A program made the translations under genes and the position numbers. The notes beneath the pieces were generated by a model. It was not told the origin of the DNA. It saw only the letters and a program-made list of their open reading frames with translations, and did not search any database. Of a stretch of DNA of 51,476 bases, positions 16,864-27,452 are shown piece by piece (position 1 is the stretch's first letter; each line of letters starts with the position of its first letter). Source of the DNA: Chlorobiaceae bacterium (lineage in GTDB: Bacteria; Bacteroidota; Chlorobiia; Chlorobiales; Chlorobiaceae); NCBI GenBank assembly GCA_013335405.1, contig JAAXVR010000015.1:9724-61199 (forward strand), given 5' to 3'.

Positions 16864-17199
16864 CTATTTGCCGAGGTTGAGGTTCTTGAGCAGGTCGGTC
16901 GGGTTGATCATTCCTCCCGCCGCCCTGGAGATTTCTTCCTGCGCGAGCCTGGCCGACTCGTCAAGGGCGCTGTTCACCGCAGCGAGCACGAGGTCCTGAA
17001 CCATTTCAACGTCATCCATGATGTCCGGGTCGATCGAAATCGAAAGCAGCTTCTGCTTGCCGCTCACGCTCGTCTTCACCATGCCGCCGCCGGCCTCTCC
17101 GTGAACGACGATTTTTTCGAGCTGCTTCTGGACATCCTGCATCTTTTCGCCTGCCTGCTGGATCTGCTTCATCATGTCGCCTAAATTGGGCATTCCCAT
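16864..17199 (-). CDS. ybaB: YbaB/EbfC family nucleoid-associated protein
   Basis: A 111-aa protein with the family pattern: [20 protein letters not shown] (amphipathic coiled helix), then [20 protein letters not shown], then [20 protein letters not shown]. It forms dimers that bind DNA and is typically encoded next to recR, as here. It lies 48 bp downstream of the transketolase half. The ATG is preceded by a strong ribosome-binding site (AGGAGAG). Confidence 0.93.
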   Translation of the reverse strand: MGMPNLGDMMKQIQQAGEKMQDVQKQLEKIVVHGEAGGGMVKTSVSGKQKLLSISIDPDIMDDVEMVQDLVLAAVNSALDESARLAQEEISRAAGGMINPTDLLKNLNLGK

Positions 17200-17247
17200 A
17201 CTCTCTCCTGGTATTGATGATTCGTTTTGTTCTCTCTTCCTGTCCGT

Positions 17248-18231
17248 TCAGTTCTTCCTGCGGAGCGCGAGATAGATCTTTTCGAGGATATCTTCGGTCG
17301 TGAGCTTGTATTTCCTGAGAAGCTCATCCGGCTTGCCCGATTCGCCGAACTGGTCCTCGACACCGACCATTTCGACCGGCACGGGAATGTTCATTGCACA
17401 GACGTGCGCAACGGCATCACCGAGACCGTTGTAGAACTGGTGCTCCTCGCAGGTGACAATGGCGCCGGTATCGTTCGCGGCGCGCACGATCGCGAGCGTA
17501 TCGATCGGCTTGATGGTGTGCATGTTGATCACCCTCACGCCTACCCCTTCCTTCTCGAGGATGAGGGCTGCCTCGAGGGCTTTCCAGACCATGATGCCGC
17601 AGGCTATGACGGTCACGTCCTTTCCGGGATGGAGTTCTATTGATTTGCCGATTTCAAATCCGTCTTCGTCGAGCGTGAAATCCGGGACGTTCGGCCTTCC
17701 GAAGCGCAGATAGACCGGTCCCGCGTGCCTGAGGACCGCATTTGTCGCGCGGACGGTTTCGCTGTAATCGCACGGAACGACCACGGTCATCCTCGGCAGG
17801 CCCCGCATGAGGCCGATATCCTCGAGTATCTGGTGAGTGGCGCCATCCTCTCCGAGCGTGAGGCCGGCGTGGGATGCGCAGATCTTCACATTCAGGTTCG
17901 AATAGCAGACCGACTGGCGGATCTGGTCGTACACCCTGCCGGTAGCGAACACCGCGAAGCTGGCGGCGACGGGAAGCTTGCCTGTCGTGGCGAGGCCTGC
18001 GGCCATGGAAATCATGTTCGCTTCGGCGATGCCTGTCTGGAAGAAACGATCGGGAAAAGCGTCGCGGAAGAGGTTCATATTGAGCGAGCCGGTCAGATCG
18101 GCGCAGAGAGCCACAATATCAGGGTTTTCCCTGCCCGCCGCGAGAAGGGCTTCGCCGAATCCGGTGCGGGTTGCCCTGTTACCCCGCGAAACATATTGCT
18201 TGCCAGCGGCAACGATAGTATTTTCTCCCAT
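17248..18231 (-). CDS. Transketolase C-terminal subunit (pyrimidine-binding plus C-terminal domains)
   Basis: A 327-aa protein corresponding only to the second half of transketolase: [29 protein letters not shown], the TPP-interacting [19 protein letters not shown], then the C-terminal domain ([17 protein letters not shown], then [16 protein letters not shown]). The start at 18231 ([10 protein letters not shown]) gives the family length and has a GGAAG ribosome-binding site; the frame is open much further upstream, but that part runs antisense to rsmA. The N-terminal TPP-pyrophosphate-binding partner is not in this window and must be encoded elsewhere. In an autotroph it should act in pentose-phosphate interconversion. 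It opens the transketolase-ybaB-recR cluster and is divergent from rsmA. Confidence 0.88.
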   Translation of the reverse strand: MGENTIVAAGKQYVSRGNRATRTGFGEALLAAGRENPDIVALCADLTGSLNMNLFRDAFPDRFFQTGIAEANMISMAAGLATTGKLPVAASFAVFATGRVYDQIRQSVCYSNLNVKICASHAGLTLGEDGATHQILEDIGLMRGLPRMTVVVPCDYSETVRATNAVLRHAGPVYLRFGRPNVPDFTLDEDGFEIGKSIELHPGKDVTVIACGIMVWKALEAALILEKEGVGVRVINMHTIKPIDTLAIVRAANDTGAIVTCEEHQFYNGLGDAVAHVCAMNIPVPVEMVGVEDQFGESGKPDELLRKYKLTTEDILEKIYLALRRKN

Positions 18232-18303
18232 TACTTCCAGAATAACTTGAATTGAAAAAAGCAATTCCGCCCGGATGCAGCGCTGAAGGAAACCCCGGAC
18301 ATT

Positions 18304-19089
18304 ATGACAAAGGTTGAATATAAGCATACAGAGATAGCGGCGAAAAAAAATTTGGGGCAGAATTTTCTGCTCGACCGCAACATCACGAAAAAAATCACGG
18401 CGGCTTCGGAAGCTGCCGAAGGGGACAACGTTCTCGAAATCGGCCCGGGCTTCGGGGCACTCACCAGGGAGATCGCGGAAAAATGCACATCCTTCACCGC
18501 CGTGGAGAAAGACCCTGTCCTCGTCGAATTTATCCGCAGGGAGTACCCGCAGGTCCGGGTCATCGAAGCGGACTTCCTCAAGGTCGATCTCGAACCCCTG
18601 GCATCGATGAAGCCCCTGAAGGTGCTCGGCAACATACCCTACTCCATCACCTCGCCCATCCTCTTCAGGCTGCTCGACAATCGCAGGCACATCGAATCGG
18701 CCACCCTCATGATGCAGCTCGAGGTCGCAGAAAGAATCGTTGCCCGGCCGGGCACCAGGGAATACGGCATCCTCGCGGTGCAGCTCCAGGCGTTCTTCGA
18801 TATCGCATTCCTTTTCAGGGTCGGTCGAAAGGTTTTCCGCCCCCAGCCCAAAGTCGACAGCGCGGTCATCCGCATCGTGCCGAAAGCCTCCGACCCCGCA
18901 TCAGATCCTGACGGGTTCCGGCTTTTCGTGCGCACAGCCTTCCGGCAGCGGCGCAAAACACTGCATAACAACCTCAGAGGAAAGTACGACACCGGTGCAG
19001 TTGCCGGCGACCTCCTGAAGCTCAGGGCCGAAGCCCTTTCGGTAGGGGAACTGATTCTGCTTTTCGAGCGGCTCGTACCCCTCGGCTGA
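18304..19089 (+). CDS. rsmA: 16S rRNA dimethyladenosine transferase RsmA (KsgA)
   Basis: A 261-aa methyltransferase. Motifs: [13 protein letters not shown] (family N-terminus), [12 protein letters not shown] (SAM-binding motif I), FTAVEKDP, and the catalytic adenine-binding [14 protein letters not shown]. The C-terminal part has [11 protein letters not shown] and [11 protein letters not shown]. It dimethylates the two adjacent adenines near the 3' end of 16S rRNA. It is divergent from the transketolase gene across 72 bp, and 273 bp separate it from the propionate operon. Confidence 0.96.
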   Translation: MTKVEYKHTEIAAKKNLGQNFLLDRNITKKITAASEAAEGDNVLEIGPGFGALTREIAEKCTSFTAVEKDPVLVEFIRREYPQVRVIEADFLKVDLEPLASMKPLKVLGNIPYSITSPILFRLLDNRRHIESATLMMQLEVAERIVARPGTREYGILAVQLQAFFDIAFLFRVGRKVFRPQPKVDSAVIRIVPKASDPASDPDGFRLFVRTAFRQRRKTLHNNLRGKYDTGAVAGDLLKLRAEALSVGELILLFERLVPLG

Positions 19090-19362
19090 CGGGAACCGCT
19101 CAAAACCCCCCTGTTTCTCTCCGCCGAAAACAAGTGCACCTCGCTCAGTGGAATGCAATCCGCTTTCCGAAGCGCCCTGCCTTACCCCGGGCCCGCAGCA
19201 AGAGATAAATGTTTCATTGCGCCAGTCTGTATTTTTTCTTAACATAGGCTTTTACAAAAAAACGTTCTGTTCTTTCTTATACGCTGCAAAACCACCTGTT
19301 CTTGTATTCCATCTGATTGAATTTCCCTAATACTTATCAACTCATTCCAGGGGATCACTCGC

Positions 19363-21258
19363 ATGCCGCAATCCTTCAAATCCGTTTACGAGCAATCCAT
19401 CCAGAATCCCGAACAATTCTGGGCAGAGGCCGCAGAAAACCTTCACTGGTACAAAAAATGGAACCAGGTGCTCGACAAGAGCAACCCGCCATTCTACCGC
19501 TGGTTTGCCGGTGGTGTGACCAACACCTGCTACAACGCTCTTGACCGGCATGTCGACGAAGGAAGGGGTAATCAGACGGCACTCATTTACGACAGTCCCG
19601 TGACCGGCACGAAAACTCGCTATACCTACCGCGAGTTCCGCGACATCGTTGCGCTCTTTGCCGGTGCCCTGCAGTCGAGGGGTGTGCGCAAGGGAGACAG
19701 GATCATCATCTATATGCCGATGATTCCCGAAGCGGTGATCGCCATGCTCGCCTGTGCAAGGCTCGGCGCCATCCACTCGGTGGTTTTCGGGGGCTTCGCA
19801 TCTCACGAACTTGCCGTGAGGATCGACGACTGCAAACCCAAAATCATTATCTCGGCATCCTGCGGCATCGAGCACAACAAGGTCATCGACTACAAGAGAC
19901 TGCTCGACTTCGCCATCGAACTCGCGCACTTCAAGCCGGAAATCTGTATCATCAAGCAGCGTGACCAGCTCAAGGCCGAGCTGAACGAAGAGCGCGACCT
20001 CACCTGGAACCAGTCGCTTCTCGGCGCCGAACCCGTACAGTGCGTCCCGGTCGAATCGTCCGACCCCCTCTATATCCTTTATACCTCGGGAACAACCGGA
20101 CAGCCGAAAGGCATCGTCCGCGACAACGGCGGGCACATGGTCGCCCTGCAGTGGTCCATGAAGAACGTCTACAATATCGAACCCGGCGAAGTTTTCTGGG
20201 CGGCCAGCGACGTCGGCTGGGTCGTCGGCCACTCCTATATCGTCTACGCCCCGCTGCTCCACGGTTGCACGACACTGCTATTCGAAGGCAAGCCTGTCGG
20301 AACACCCGACCCCGGCACGTACTGGAGAATCATCAGCGAATACAACGTCTCTGCCCTCTTCACCGCCCCTACAGCTTTCAGGGCCATCAAAAAGGAGGAC
20401 CCGAACGGCAACTATATCAAACATTACGACCTCTCGAACTTCCGCACCCTCTTCCTCGCCGGTGAACGGGCAGACCCCGACACGGTGAAGTGGGCCGAAC
20501 AGAATCTCAAGGTTCCGGTCATCGACCACTGGTGGCAGACCGAGACCGGCTGGGCGATCGCCGCAAACTGTCAGGGCATCGAACCGGGTCCGATCAAGTA
20601 CGGATCCGCATCGAGGGCCGTCCCCGGCTATAACGTGCAGGTCGTCAATTCCGAGCTCCAGGAGCTTCCTCCGGGCCAGATGGGCGACATCGTCATCAAA
20701 CTGCCCCTGCCGCCGGCAACCATGCTCACGCTCTGGAAAGCCGACAAACGCTTTGAGGAGAGCTACATGACGCAGTTCCCCGGCTACTACCAGACCAGCG
20801 ACGCGGGATATATCGACGAGGACGGATATATCTACATCATGTCGCGCACCGACGATGTCATCAACGTGGCGGGCCACAGGCTCTCGACCGGAGCGATCGA
20901 AGGCGCGCTATGCGAGCACCCGGACGTAGCAGAAAGCGCCGTCATCGGTGTGCACGACGATCTGAAAGGCCAGGTGCCGCTCGGCTTCCTTGTGCTGAAG
21001 TTCAACGTCGACACGCCGCACAGCCAGATCATCAAGCACGTCATCGAATACGTTCGCGAGAACATCGGGCCCGTCGCCTCTTTCAAGCATGCCGTCATCG
21101 TCAATCGCCTGCCGAAAACCCGTTCGGGCAAGATCCTGCGGGGAACCATGCGGAAGATCGCCAACGGAGAGGAGTACACGATGCCCGCTACCATCGACGA
21201 TCCTGCGATCCTCGACGAAATAGCGGAGGCATTGAAAACGATCGGTTACGCAAAATGA
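19363..21258 (+). CDS. prpE: Propionyl-CoA synthetase (PrpE-type acyl-CoA synthetase)
   Basis: A 631-aa AMP-forming acyl-CoA synthetase. Motifs: ILYTSGTTGQPKG (A3), IDHWWQTETGW (A5), the C-terminal hinge after YQTSDAGYIDEDGYIYIMSR, and the catalytic Lys in KTRSGKILRGTM. KGIVRDNGGHMVALQWSM and FYRWFAGGVTNTCYNALDRH are characteristic of PrpE rather than AcsA. It should convert propionate, CoA and ATP to propionyl-CoA; acetate activity is possible. A good ribosome-binding site (AGGGGA) lies 9 bp before the ATG. It is the first gene of the operon; an AT-rich stretch at 19230-19290 (TTTACA and CTTATA-like boxes) could hold the promoter. Confidence 0.85.
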   Translation: MPQSFKSVYEQSIQNPEQFWAEAAENLHWYKKWNQVLDKSNPPFYRWFAGGVTNTCYNALDRHVDEGRGNQTALIYDSPVTGTKTRYTYREFRDIVALFAGALQSRGVRKGDRIIIYMPMIPEAVIAMLACARLGAIHSVVFGGFASHELAVRIDDCKPKIIISASCGIEHNKVIDYKRLLDFAIELAHFKPEICIIKQRDQLKAELNEERDLTWNQSLLGAEPVQCVPVESSDPLYILYTSGTTGQPKGIVRDNGGHMVALQWSMKNVYNIEPGEVFWAASDVGWVVGHSYIVYAPLLHGCTTLLFEGKPVGTPDPGTYWRIISEYNVSALFTAPTAFRAIKKEDPNGNYIKHYDLSNFRTLFLAGERADPDTVKWAEQNLKVPVIDHWWQTETGWAIAANCQGIEPGPIKYGSASRAVPGYNVQVVNSELQELPPGQMGDIVIKLPLPPATMLTLWKADKRFEESYMTQFPGYYQTSDAGYIDEDGYIYIMSRTDDVINVAGHRLSTGAIEGALCEHPDVAESAVIGVHDDLKGQVPLGFLVLKFNVDTPHSQIIKHVIEYVRENIGPVASFKHAVIVNRLPKTRSGKILRGTMRKIANGEEYTMPATIDDPAILDEIAEALKTIGYAK

Positions 21259-21283
21259 ACGACGAAACAAGAATAACGACAGC

Positions 21284-21691
21284 ATGATCAAAAAAATAGA
21301 CCATATCGCCATTGCCGTGCAGAATCTCGAAACCGCACTCGAGACGTTCGTCAACGTTCTCGGGTGCGACCCGGGCTCGATCCGGATCGAGGAGGTACCG
21401 ACTGAAAATGTCCGGGTGGCGTTCATCCCCGTCGGCGAATCGAAAATCGAACTTCTCGAGCCGATGAGCGAGGAGAGCCCGATATCGAAATTCCTATCGA
21501 AAAACGGCGACGGCATGCACCATATTGCGCTCGAGACCGATGACGTGGCAAACGAGGTGAAACGCATTGAACCTCTCGGCGTGCAGACGCTCGGACAGCC
21601 GAAAGAGGGAGCGGGCGGAAAAACTATTGTCTTCCTCCACCCCAGACAGACAAACAGGGTACTCCTTGAATTCTGTCAGAAAAAGCATTAA
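21284..21691 (+). CDS. mce: Methylmalonyl-CoA epimerase
   Basis: A 135-aa vicinal-oxygen-chelate protein. It starts IDHIAIAVQNLETALE and has VRVAFIPVGESKIELLEP, GMHHIALETDDV and the end NRVLLEF, giving the expected metal ligands (His7, His80, Glu129). It interconverts (S)- and (R)-methylmalonyl-CoA. It lies 25 bp after the synthetase and 28 bp before the carboxyltransferase, in the order in which intermediates are made. Confidence 0.92.
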   Translation: MIKKIDHIAIAVQNLETALETFVNVLGCDPGSIRIEEVPTENVRVAFIPVGESKIELLEPMSEESPISKFLSKNGDGMHHIALETDDVANEVKRIEPLGVQTLGQPKEGAGGKTIVFLHPRQTNRVLLEFCQKKH

Positions 21692-21719
21692 GTAAATCGA
21701 GACAAAGCAACTTCAGCCA

Positions 21720-23513
21720 GTGAAACACTTTTATCTTCCCTTCGAGAAAAAAGAAGGCTTCAGTTACTCCCGGGAAAGCATCGAACAGCTTTCCGAATAC
21801 GAAAAATACCAGCTCTCCTTCCACCCCGAACGCCCCAAACATCTCGACTACCTCACCGTTTTCGACAACGTGAAGGAGTGCCTCAGGAACGACAGGCACG
21901 GGAGCTGCATCATCCAGACACACCGGGCCACGCTGCGCCAGGGGGACAAGGAGTTCCCCGTCATGCTCATCGGACAGCAGTCCGCACCGACGTCCAATTT
22001 CAAGGAGCTGCACCAGCTCATGAAAAATCCCGAGCTGATCAGAAAATGGAACCAGGGCATGCCGACACCGGCGGCATTCGAAAAGGCAATCAAGGCAATA
22101 ACGCTGGCTGAAAAGGAAAATCGCACCATCATCACGGTCATCGATACAGCCGGTGCCGACCCCACCGAAGAGTCTGAAGGCGGAGGTATCGCCTGGAAGA
22201 TCGGGCGCTGCATGCAGCTGCTTGCGGAATCGAGCGTTCCGACCGTTTCGGTGATCATCAACAGGGGATGCAGCGGCGGAGCGATCGCACTGACCGGTTG
22301 CGATGCGGTGCTCGCGATGGAGTACTCCACCTATCTGGTAATTTCTCCCGAAGCATGCTCTTCCATCCTTTTCCGTACGAGGGATAAAGCCAGTCTCGCC
22401 GCCGAAATATCACAGATAACCGCACGGGAAGCCCTGAAAAACGGCATCGTCGACGATCTCATCCTCGAAAACGAAGGGCCTGCCCATCAGTTCCCCGAAG
22501 CCGCGAAGCAATCGTTCAAGGACACCCTGTTCCTCTGGATCGACAAATTGAACCAGACTCCGAAAAACGATATTTTCCGGAAACGATTGGAACGGTGGTC
22601 GAAAACAGGCCAATGGGAAACCATTACCGAAGAGAAGATACGCTCGTTCGAAAAGCATGTCTCCCTTTTCATTCCGAAACCGAAGAAAGTGCTTTTCGTC
22701 GCCCGTCACAAGAACTGCATCGACGGGGCCGGCAAGAAAAAGCTCGATCCGGTGCTCTATTCGAAGCTGTTTGCCGACAATTTCGTCTGCGAAACCTGTG
22801 GACACCGCTATGTGAGGCTCTCGGCGCACGATTACATCACCTTCATCCTCGACGAAGGCTCATTCACGGAACATCCCGAAACGCGCTACATCGTCGATAA
22901 AGACATCCTCAACTTCCCCGACTACGCGGACAAAATCCTCGAAGCCCGGCAGAAGACCGGAGCTGCATCATCGTTCCTGACCGGTGACGGAGCAATTCAT
23001 GGAGAGCCGGTGGTTTTCTGTGCAACGAATTTCAATTTCCTCGGTGGCTCGTTCTGCATGTCAACAGCGGAAAAAATCTTCCGTGCTTGCCGTATCGCGA
23101 TCGAACGGCAGACACCGCTCATCATCCAGGCCACAGGCGGTGGAGCGAGGATGCATGAAGGATGCTCTTCCATGGTCGGTCTGCCGAAAATGCACGTCGC
23201 GCTCTCGAGCGTGGAAAAAGCCGGTCTGCCGGTCATCACGATCATCACCGACCCGACCCTCGGAGGCGTCGCAATCGGCATGGGTTCGAGAGGCATCAAA
23301 CTTTTCGAACACAATGCCGGCAATATCGGATTTTCCGGTAAACGCGTGATCGAACAGTATACCGGCAAACCGACAACAAAGGATTTCCAGACGACATGGT
23401 GGCTTCAGCAGAAAGGATTTGTCGAAAACACCGCTCGACCCTGGGAGATGCGCGAGGAGATCCTCGGCATCATCCAGATGCACAAAACAAAACTCGACCT
23501 GCAGGAAGCTTAA
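21720..23513 (+). CDS. AccA-AccD fused carboxyltransferase, probable propionyl-CoA carboxylase component
   Basis: A 597-aa fusion of both acetyl-CoA-carboxylase-type carboxyltransferase halves, in the order alpha then beta. Residues about 1-290 are AccA-like (ITVIDTAGADPTEESEG, then GCSGGAIALTGCDAVLAME, then YLVISPEACSSILF). Residues about 340-597 are AccD-like: a zinc-finger remnant with only one clear CxxC pair (Cys357, Cys360), then FNFLGGSFCMSTAEKI, ATGGGARMHEGC and ITDPTLGGVAIGMG. Typical PccB has the two halves in the opposite order. No biotin carboxylase or carrier lies in the operon, so these must be supplied elsewhere. Position between epimerase and mutase argues for propionyl-CoA as substrate; an acetyl-CoA role cannot be excluded. 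Confidence 0.8.
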   Translation: MKHFYLPFEKKEGFSYSRESIEQLSEYEKYQLSFHPERPKHLDYLTVFDNVKECLRNDRHGSCIIQTHRATLRQGDKEFPVMLIGQQSAPTSNFKELHQLMKNPELIRKWNQGMPTPAAFEKAIKAITLAEKENRTIITVIDTAGADPTEESEGGGIAWKIGRCMQLLAESSVPTVSVIINRGCSGGAIALTGCDAVLAMEYSTYLVISPEACSSILFRTRDKASLAAEISQITAREALKNGIVDDLILENEGPAHQFPEAAKQSFKDTLFLWIDKLNQTPKNDIFRKRLERWSKTGQWETITEEKIRSFEKHVSLFIPKPKKVLFVARHKNCIDGAGKKKLDPVLYSKLFADNFVCETCGHRYVRLSAHDYITFILDEGSFTEHPETRYIVDKDILNFPDYADKILEARQKTGAASSFLTGDGAIHGEPVVFCATNFNFLGGSFCMSTAEKIFRACRIAIERQTPLIIQATGGGARMHEGCSSMVGLPKMHVALSSVEKAGLPVITIITDPTLGGVAIGMGSRGIKLFEHNAGNIGFSGKRVIEQYTGKPTTKDFQTTWWLQQKGFVENTARPWEMREEILGIIQMHKTKLDLQEA

Positions 23514-23544
23514 TCATGCAGCAAGAACAACAGAGAAAACAATC

Positions 23545-25320
23545 ATGACCAACTCCCTTCCTGATTCACTTTTTCAGGAATTTCCGGCAGTGAGCCGGGC
23601 CGAATGGAAAACGAAGGCAACAGCAGAACTCAAGGAAACGCCCTACGAAAAAATCGTATGGAAAACGCCGGACGGGTTCGAGCTCGAACCCTGGTACTCC
23701 TCTGAAGAACGAGACTCATTCCTCAAGGTACCCGCCGACAAACCTGTAAATTCCTGGACAAACTGCCGCCTCATCTCCGTAACGGATCCGCCGGAAGCGA
23801 ACAGTAGAGCGATGAACAGCTTCGTTGCGGACGTTTCAGCGATCGAATTCCGCATCACCGACCCGATTTTCTGCTCTCCGGAAAACCTCTCGACCCTTCT
23901 GTCCGGCATCGAAGCAACCGCACTGCCCGTCTATTTTTCGGGCAATCTGCCTCCGGCAGCCGAACTGCTTCCGGCACTCGCCTCACTTCCGGGGTTCAGA
24001 GGAAACAAAGGCGGTCTTCTGGCCTCACCGCCATTCGTTTCAAAGGAGGCGGATGCCGCATATGGCAAATGGGTGGATTCATTGCCCGGCTTCCGGCTTT
24101 TTCCGGTCGATATGGTACCCTACCATGAAAGAGGCGCGACGCCCGCACGGGAAATTGCCCTTGCCCTTGCCGGAGCGAGCGATTTGCTCTGTCGCTTCAC
24201 CGAAGCCGGCATTCCTGCCGACAGGGTCGCCGCAGCCATGGAAATCATCCTCCCGGTCGGAACCAGCCATTTCGCCGAACTTGCCAAACCACGTGCACTG
24301 CGCTACCTTCTCGGACACCTTCTGAACGCTTATGGAGCCGACGCAGCCCTGCTGCCCCGCCTTTTCGCGAAAACCTCCGGCCGCACGATCTCGCTTCTCG
24401 ATCCGTATACCAACGTACTGCGTCTGACCACCGAGGCGGTTTCAGCCATCCTCGGGGGATACGATACCCTGCAGATCGGAACCTTCGACAACGGGCTGTC
24501 GGTTGAAAACGACATAACCGAACGCATCACCGGCAACATCCATCTGATCCTGCGAAGCGAAGCCGCACTCGAGAGGGTTGTCGATCCGGCATCGGGTTCC
24601 AACTATATCGAAACGCTCACACGCAAGCTCGCCGGATCGGCCTGGGAGACGTTCAAACAGATCGAAGCCGCCGGAGGACTGAGAGCCGCTGAGGAAACCG
24701 GCGTGATCAGTTCCATGCTTGCCGGTTCCGCTGCCTCCGAGAAAAAAGAGCTCGGCAACCGGAAAAAGACCCTGATCGGCGTGAACCGCTACCCATGGCC
24801 TCTCACACCGGAACAGGAAGAGAATATGACCGCCATCGAAACAGCAATTGAAGCCGGTCTGGAAAAAAGCACAGCCGCGTCCTGGGAACTCCTGCGCCTG
24901 AAAACGCTTGCACATGCGAAGAAGAGCGGACACGCTCCTTCACTCTTCATCTGGACCATCGGCGATCCGGCGATCAGCTTCAGGCAGGCGGCTTTCTGCG
25001 AAGACTTTTTCAAATGCGGAGGGTTCCGCATTGAAGGAACGGCCTCCCTTCCCGTCGAAGAAGAATCCTGTCAATCCCTGCTGCAGACCAAACCCGATAT
25101 CGTTGTGCTCTGCATCGCGGACAAAGACCCGGTACCGGTCGCCGAACCGCTCTGCAGCGCGCTGCGTCAGCGACAGCCGGGCATCCTTGTGGTCATGGCC
25201 GGCAAACCTCCGCTTGGTCATGAAAAGCTCCTCGAGGCGGGCCTCGACAGCTTCGTCTATACCGGCGTGAATGTCCGGGATATGCTCGAAACCTACCAAC
25301 GTAAAACCGGAGTGCAATGA
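23545..25320 (+). CDS. mutA: Methylmalonyl-CoA mutase small (beta) subunit
   Basis: 591 aa from [10 protein letters not shown]. The TIM-barrel part includes [56 protein letters not shown] and [13 protein letters not shown]. The C-terminal B12-like domain lacks the DxHxxG cobalamin ligand, as in known small subunits, so it is structural or regulatory. An upstream extension to 23419 overlaps the carboxyltransferase gene and is rejected. The stop overlaps the mutB start in an ATGA, so the two are translationally coupled. Confidence 0.93.
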   Translation: MTNSLPDSLFQEFPAVSRAEWKTKATAELKETPYEKIVWKTPDGFELEPWYSSEERDSFLKVPADKPVNSWTNCRLISVTDPPEANSRAMNSFVADVSAIEFRITDPIFCSPENLSTLLSGIEATALPVYFSGNLPPAAELLPALASLPGFRGNKGGLLASPPFVSKEADAAYGKWVDSLPGFRLFPVDMVPYHERGATPAREIALALAGASDLLCRFTEAGIPADRVAAAMEIILPVGTSHFAELAKPRALRYLLGHLLNAYGADAALLPRLFAKTSGRTISLLDPYTNVLRLTTEAVSAILGGYDTLQIGTFDNGLSVENDITERITGNIHLILRSEAALERVVDPASGSNYIETLTRKLAGSAWETFKQIEAAGGLRAAEETGVISSMLAGSAASEKKELGNRKKTLIGVNRYPWPLTPEQEENMTAIETAIEAGLEKSTAASWELLRLKTLAHAKKSGHAPSLFIWTIGDPAISFRQAAFCEDFFKCGGFRIEGTASLPVEEESCQSLLQTKPDIVVLCIADKDPVPVAEPLCSALRQRQPGILVVMAGKPPLGHEKLLEAGLDSFVYTGVNVRDMLETYQRKTGVQ

Positions 25321-27452
25321 GACCCGACTTTTCAGCCATCGATATTTTTTCTCCTGCAGCAGCTTCGGGATATGACGTACAACCGTCAGTCTGGACAACC
25401 TCCGAAGGCATCGATATCCAATCGCGCTACGGCGAGAAGGACGTCGCCGGAGCGCACCACCTTGATTTCGCTCCCGGATTCGCTCCATTCATCGGAGGCC
25501 CGTATACTACGATGTATGCCACCCGTCCCTGGACCATCCGACAGTATGCGGGTTTTTCGACAGCGGAAGAATCAAACCGTTTCTACAGGCAGAACCTCGC
25601 CGCCGGTCAGAAGGGCCTTTCAGTGGCGTTCGACCTTCCTACCCACCGCGGCTACGACTCCGACCACCCGAGGGTTATCGGCGACGTCGGCAAGGCAGGC
25701 GTGGCGATCGATTCGGTCGAGGACATGAAAATCCTCTTCGACCAGATACCGCTCGGCGACATCTCGGTCTCCATGACCATGAACGGCGCGGTCCTTCCCA
25801 TCATGGCCTTCTACATCGTGGCGGCCGAAGAACAGGGCGTGACACCCGACCGGCTCAGCGGCACGATCCAGAATGACATACTCAAGGAGTTCATGGTGCG
25901 GAACACCTACATCTATCCGCCGGAACCTTCTATGAGAATCATCGCCGACATCTTCCGCTACACCAGCGAAAAGATGCCGAAGTTCAACTCCATCAGCATA
26001 TCGGGTTACCACATGCAGGAAGCGGGCGCCACGGCCGACCTGGAGCTTGCCTTCACCCTCGCCGACGGGCTCGAATACATCCGGACGGGATTGAAAGCCG
26101 GCCTCGACATCGACGCTTTCGCGCCCCGGCTCTCGTTCTTCTGGGCTATCGGCATGAACTATTTCATGGAAATCGCGAAACTGCGGGCTGCAAGGATGCT
26201 CTGGGCGAAAATCGTAAAGCAGTTCAACCCCGTGAGCCCGAAATCCCTCATGCTCCGTTCACACTGTCAGACTTCCGGCTGGAGCCTGACCGAACAGGAT
26301 CCTTTCAACAACATCAGCCGTACCTGCCTCGAAGCACTCGCGGCGGCGCTCGGCCATACCCAGTCGCTGCACACGAACGCGCTCGACGAGGCAATCGCCC
26401 TTCCGACGGAATTTTCCGCGAGAATCGCCCGCAACACCCAGCTCTACCTGCAGGAAGAGACCGATATCACGAAAAGTATCGATCCCTGGGCTGGTTCATA
26501 TTATGTTGAATCCCTGACACGTGAACTCGCAGCAAAAGCATGGAAGATCATCTGCGATATCGAAGAGGCCGGCGGCATGGTGAAAGCGATCGAACAGGGC
26601 ATTCCGAAACTGCAGATCGAGGAAGCCGCAACCCGCAAGCAGGCCCGGATCGACAGCGGGGACGATATCATCGTCGGCATCAACGGTTATCGGACCGAAA
26701 GCAGGACCGATATCGAGCTGCTCGAGGTCGACAACACGAAAGTGCTCCATCAGCAGATCCGGAGGCTCGAATCCATCAAGGCAGAGCGCAACGGCGCGGA
26801 AACGGAACGCGCCATCAAGGCAATCGAAGCGTGTGCGGCTTCAGGCGAAGGCAATCTGCTCGAACTGGCTGTGGACGCTGCCAGGAAAAGAGCTACCTTG
26901 GGAGAGATCTCATCGGCCTGCGAGAAAACCTTCGGACGCTACAAGGCTACGCTCAGGCTCAACACCAGTGTCTACATGTCCCAGATGCAGAACAACACAC
27001 TCTTCAAAAAAGCACAGCGGCTCGCCGACGATTTCGCATCCATCGAAGGCCGCCGTCCGAGAATCATGGTCTCGAAAGTCGGCCAGGACGGCCACGACCG
27101 CGGTGCCAAAGTGATCGCCGCGGCATTTGCGGACATCGGCTTCGACGTCGATATCAGCCCGCTCTTCCAGACCCCTGAAGAGGTCGTGCAGCAGGCGCTC
27201 GACAACGACGTGCATCTGGTCGGCATATCGAGCCTCGCCGCAGGGCACAAGACCCTGATCCCGAAAATCGTCGAGGGGCTGAAATCCCACGGGAGGGAGG
27301 ATATCCTGGTCATAGCTGGAGGCGTCATCCCCGAGAGGGACTATGAATTCCTCTATGAAAACGGGGTGGCAGGTGTTTTCGGTCCCGGCACGGTCATCGC
27401 GGAAGCCGCGATTACTATCCTTGAGAAGCTCATCGCGCGCCAGCAGCAATGA
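25317..27452 (+). CDS. mutB: Methylmalonyl-CoA mutase large (alpha) subunit
   Basis: 711 aa, full length. The barrel domain contains [20 protein letters not shown] (substrate-binding), [37 protein letters not shown] and [20 protein letters not shown]. The C-terminal cobalamin domain has the ligand motif [10 protein letters not shown] (Asp591, His593, Gly596) followed by [12 protein letters not shown]. It isomerises (R)-methylmalonyl-CoA to succinyl-CoA using adenosylcobalamin. It overlaps mutA and meaB by 4 bp each (ATGA), a tight operon that links enzyme and its chaperone. Confidence 0.97.
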   Translation: MRPDFSAIDIFSPAAASGYDVQPSVWTTSEGIDIQSRYGEKDVAGAHHLDFAPGFAPFIGGPYTTMYATRPWTIRQYAGFSTAEESNRFYRQNLAAGQKGLSVAFDLPTHRGYDSDHPRVIGDVGKAGVAIDSVEDMKILFDQIPLGDISVSMTMNGAVLPIMAFYIVAAEEQGVTPDRLSGTIQNDILKEFMVRNTYIYPPEPSMRIIADIFRYTSEKMPKFNSISISGYHMQEAGATADLELAFTLADGLEYIRTGLKAGLDIDAFAPRLSFFWAIGMNYFMEIAKLRAARMLWAKIVKQFNPVSPKSLMLRSHCQTSGWSLTEQDPFNNISRTCLEALAAALGHTQSLHTNALDEAIALPTEFSARIARNTQLYLQEETDITKSIDPWAGSYYVESLTRELAAKAWKIICDIEEAGGMVKAIEQGIPKLQIEEAATRKQARIDSGDDIIVGINGYRTESRTDIELLEVDNTKVLHQQIRRLESIKAERNGAETERAIKAIEACAASGEGNLLELAVDAARKRATLGEISSACEKTFGRYKATLRLNTSVYMSQMQNNTLFKKAQRLADDFASIEGRRPRIMVSKVGQDGHDRGAKVIAAAFADIGFDVDISPLFQTPEEVVQQALDNDVHLVGISSLAAGHKTLIPKIVEGLKSHGREDILVIAGGVIPERDYEFLYENGVAGVFGPGTVIAEAAITILEKLIARQQQ

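Noticed and set aside
18232-18690. N-terminal extension of the transketolase half
   Set aside because: The extra 153 residues are antisense to rsmA and do not resemble transketolase; the ATG at 18231 gives the family length.
19090-19362. Cobalamin riboswitch upstream of the B12-dependent operon
   Set aside because: I looked for the conserved B12-box and paired elements and saw none.
19342-20262. 306-aa open frame on the minus strand
   Set aside because: Antisense to the acyl-CoA synthetase, with shadow-type composition.
23419-23544. N-terminal extension of mutA
   Set aside because: It overlaps the carboxyltransferase gene in another frame, and the residues are Ser/Arg/Cys-rich and unlike mutase.
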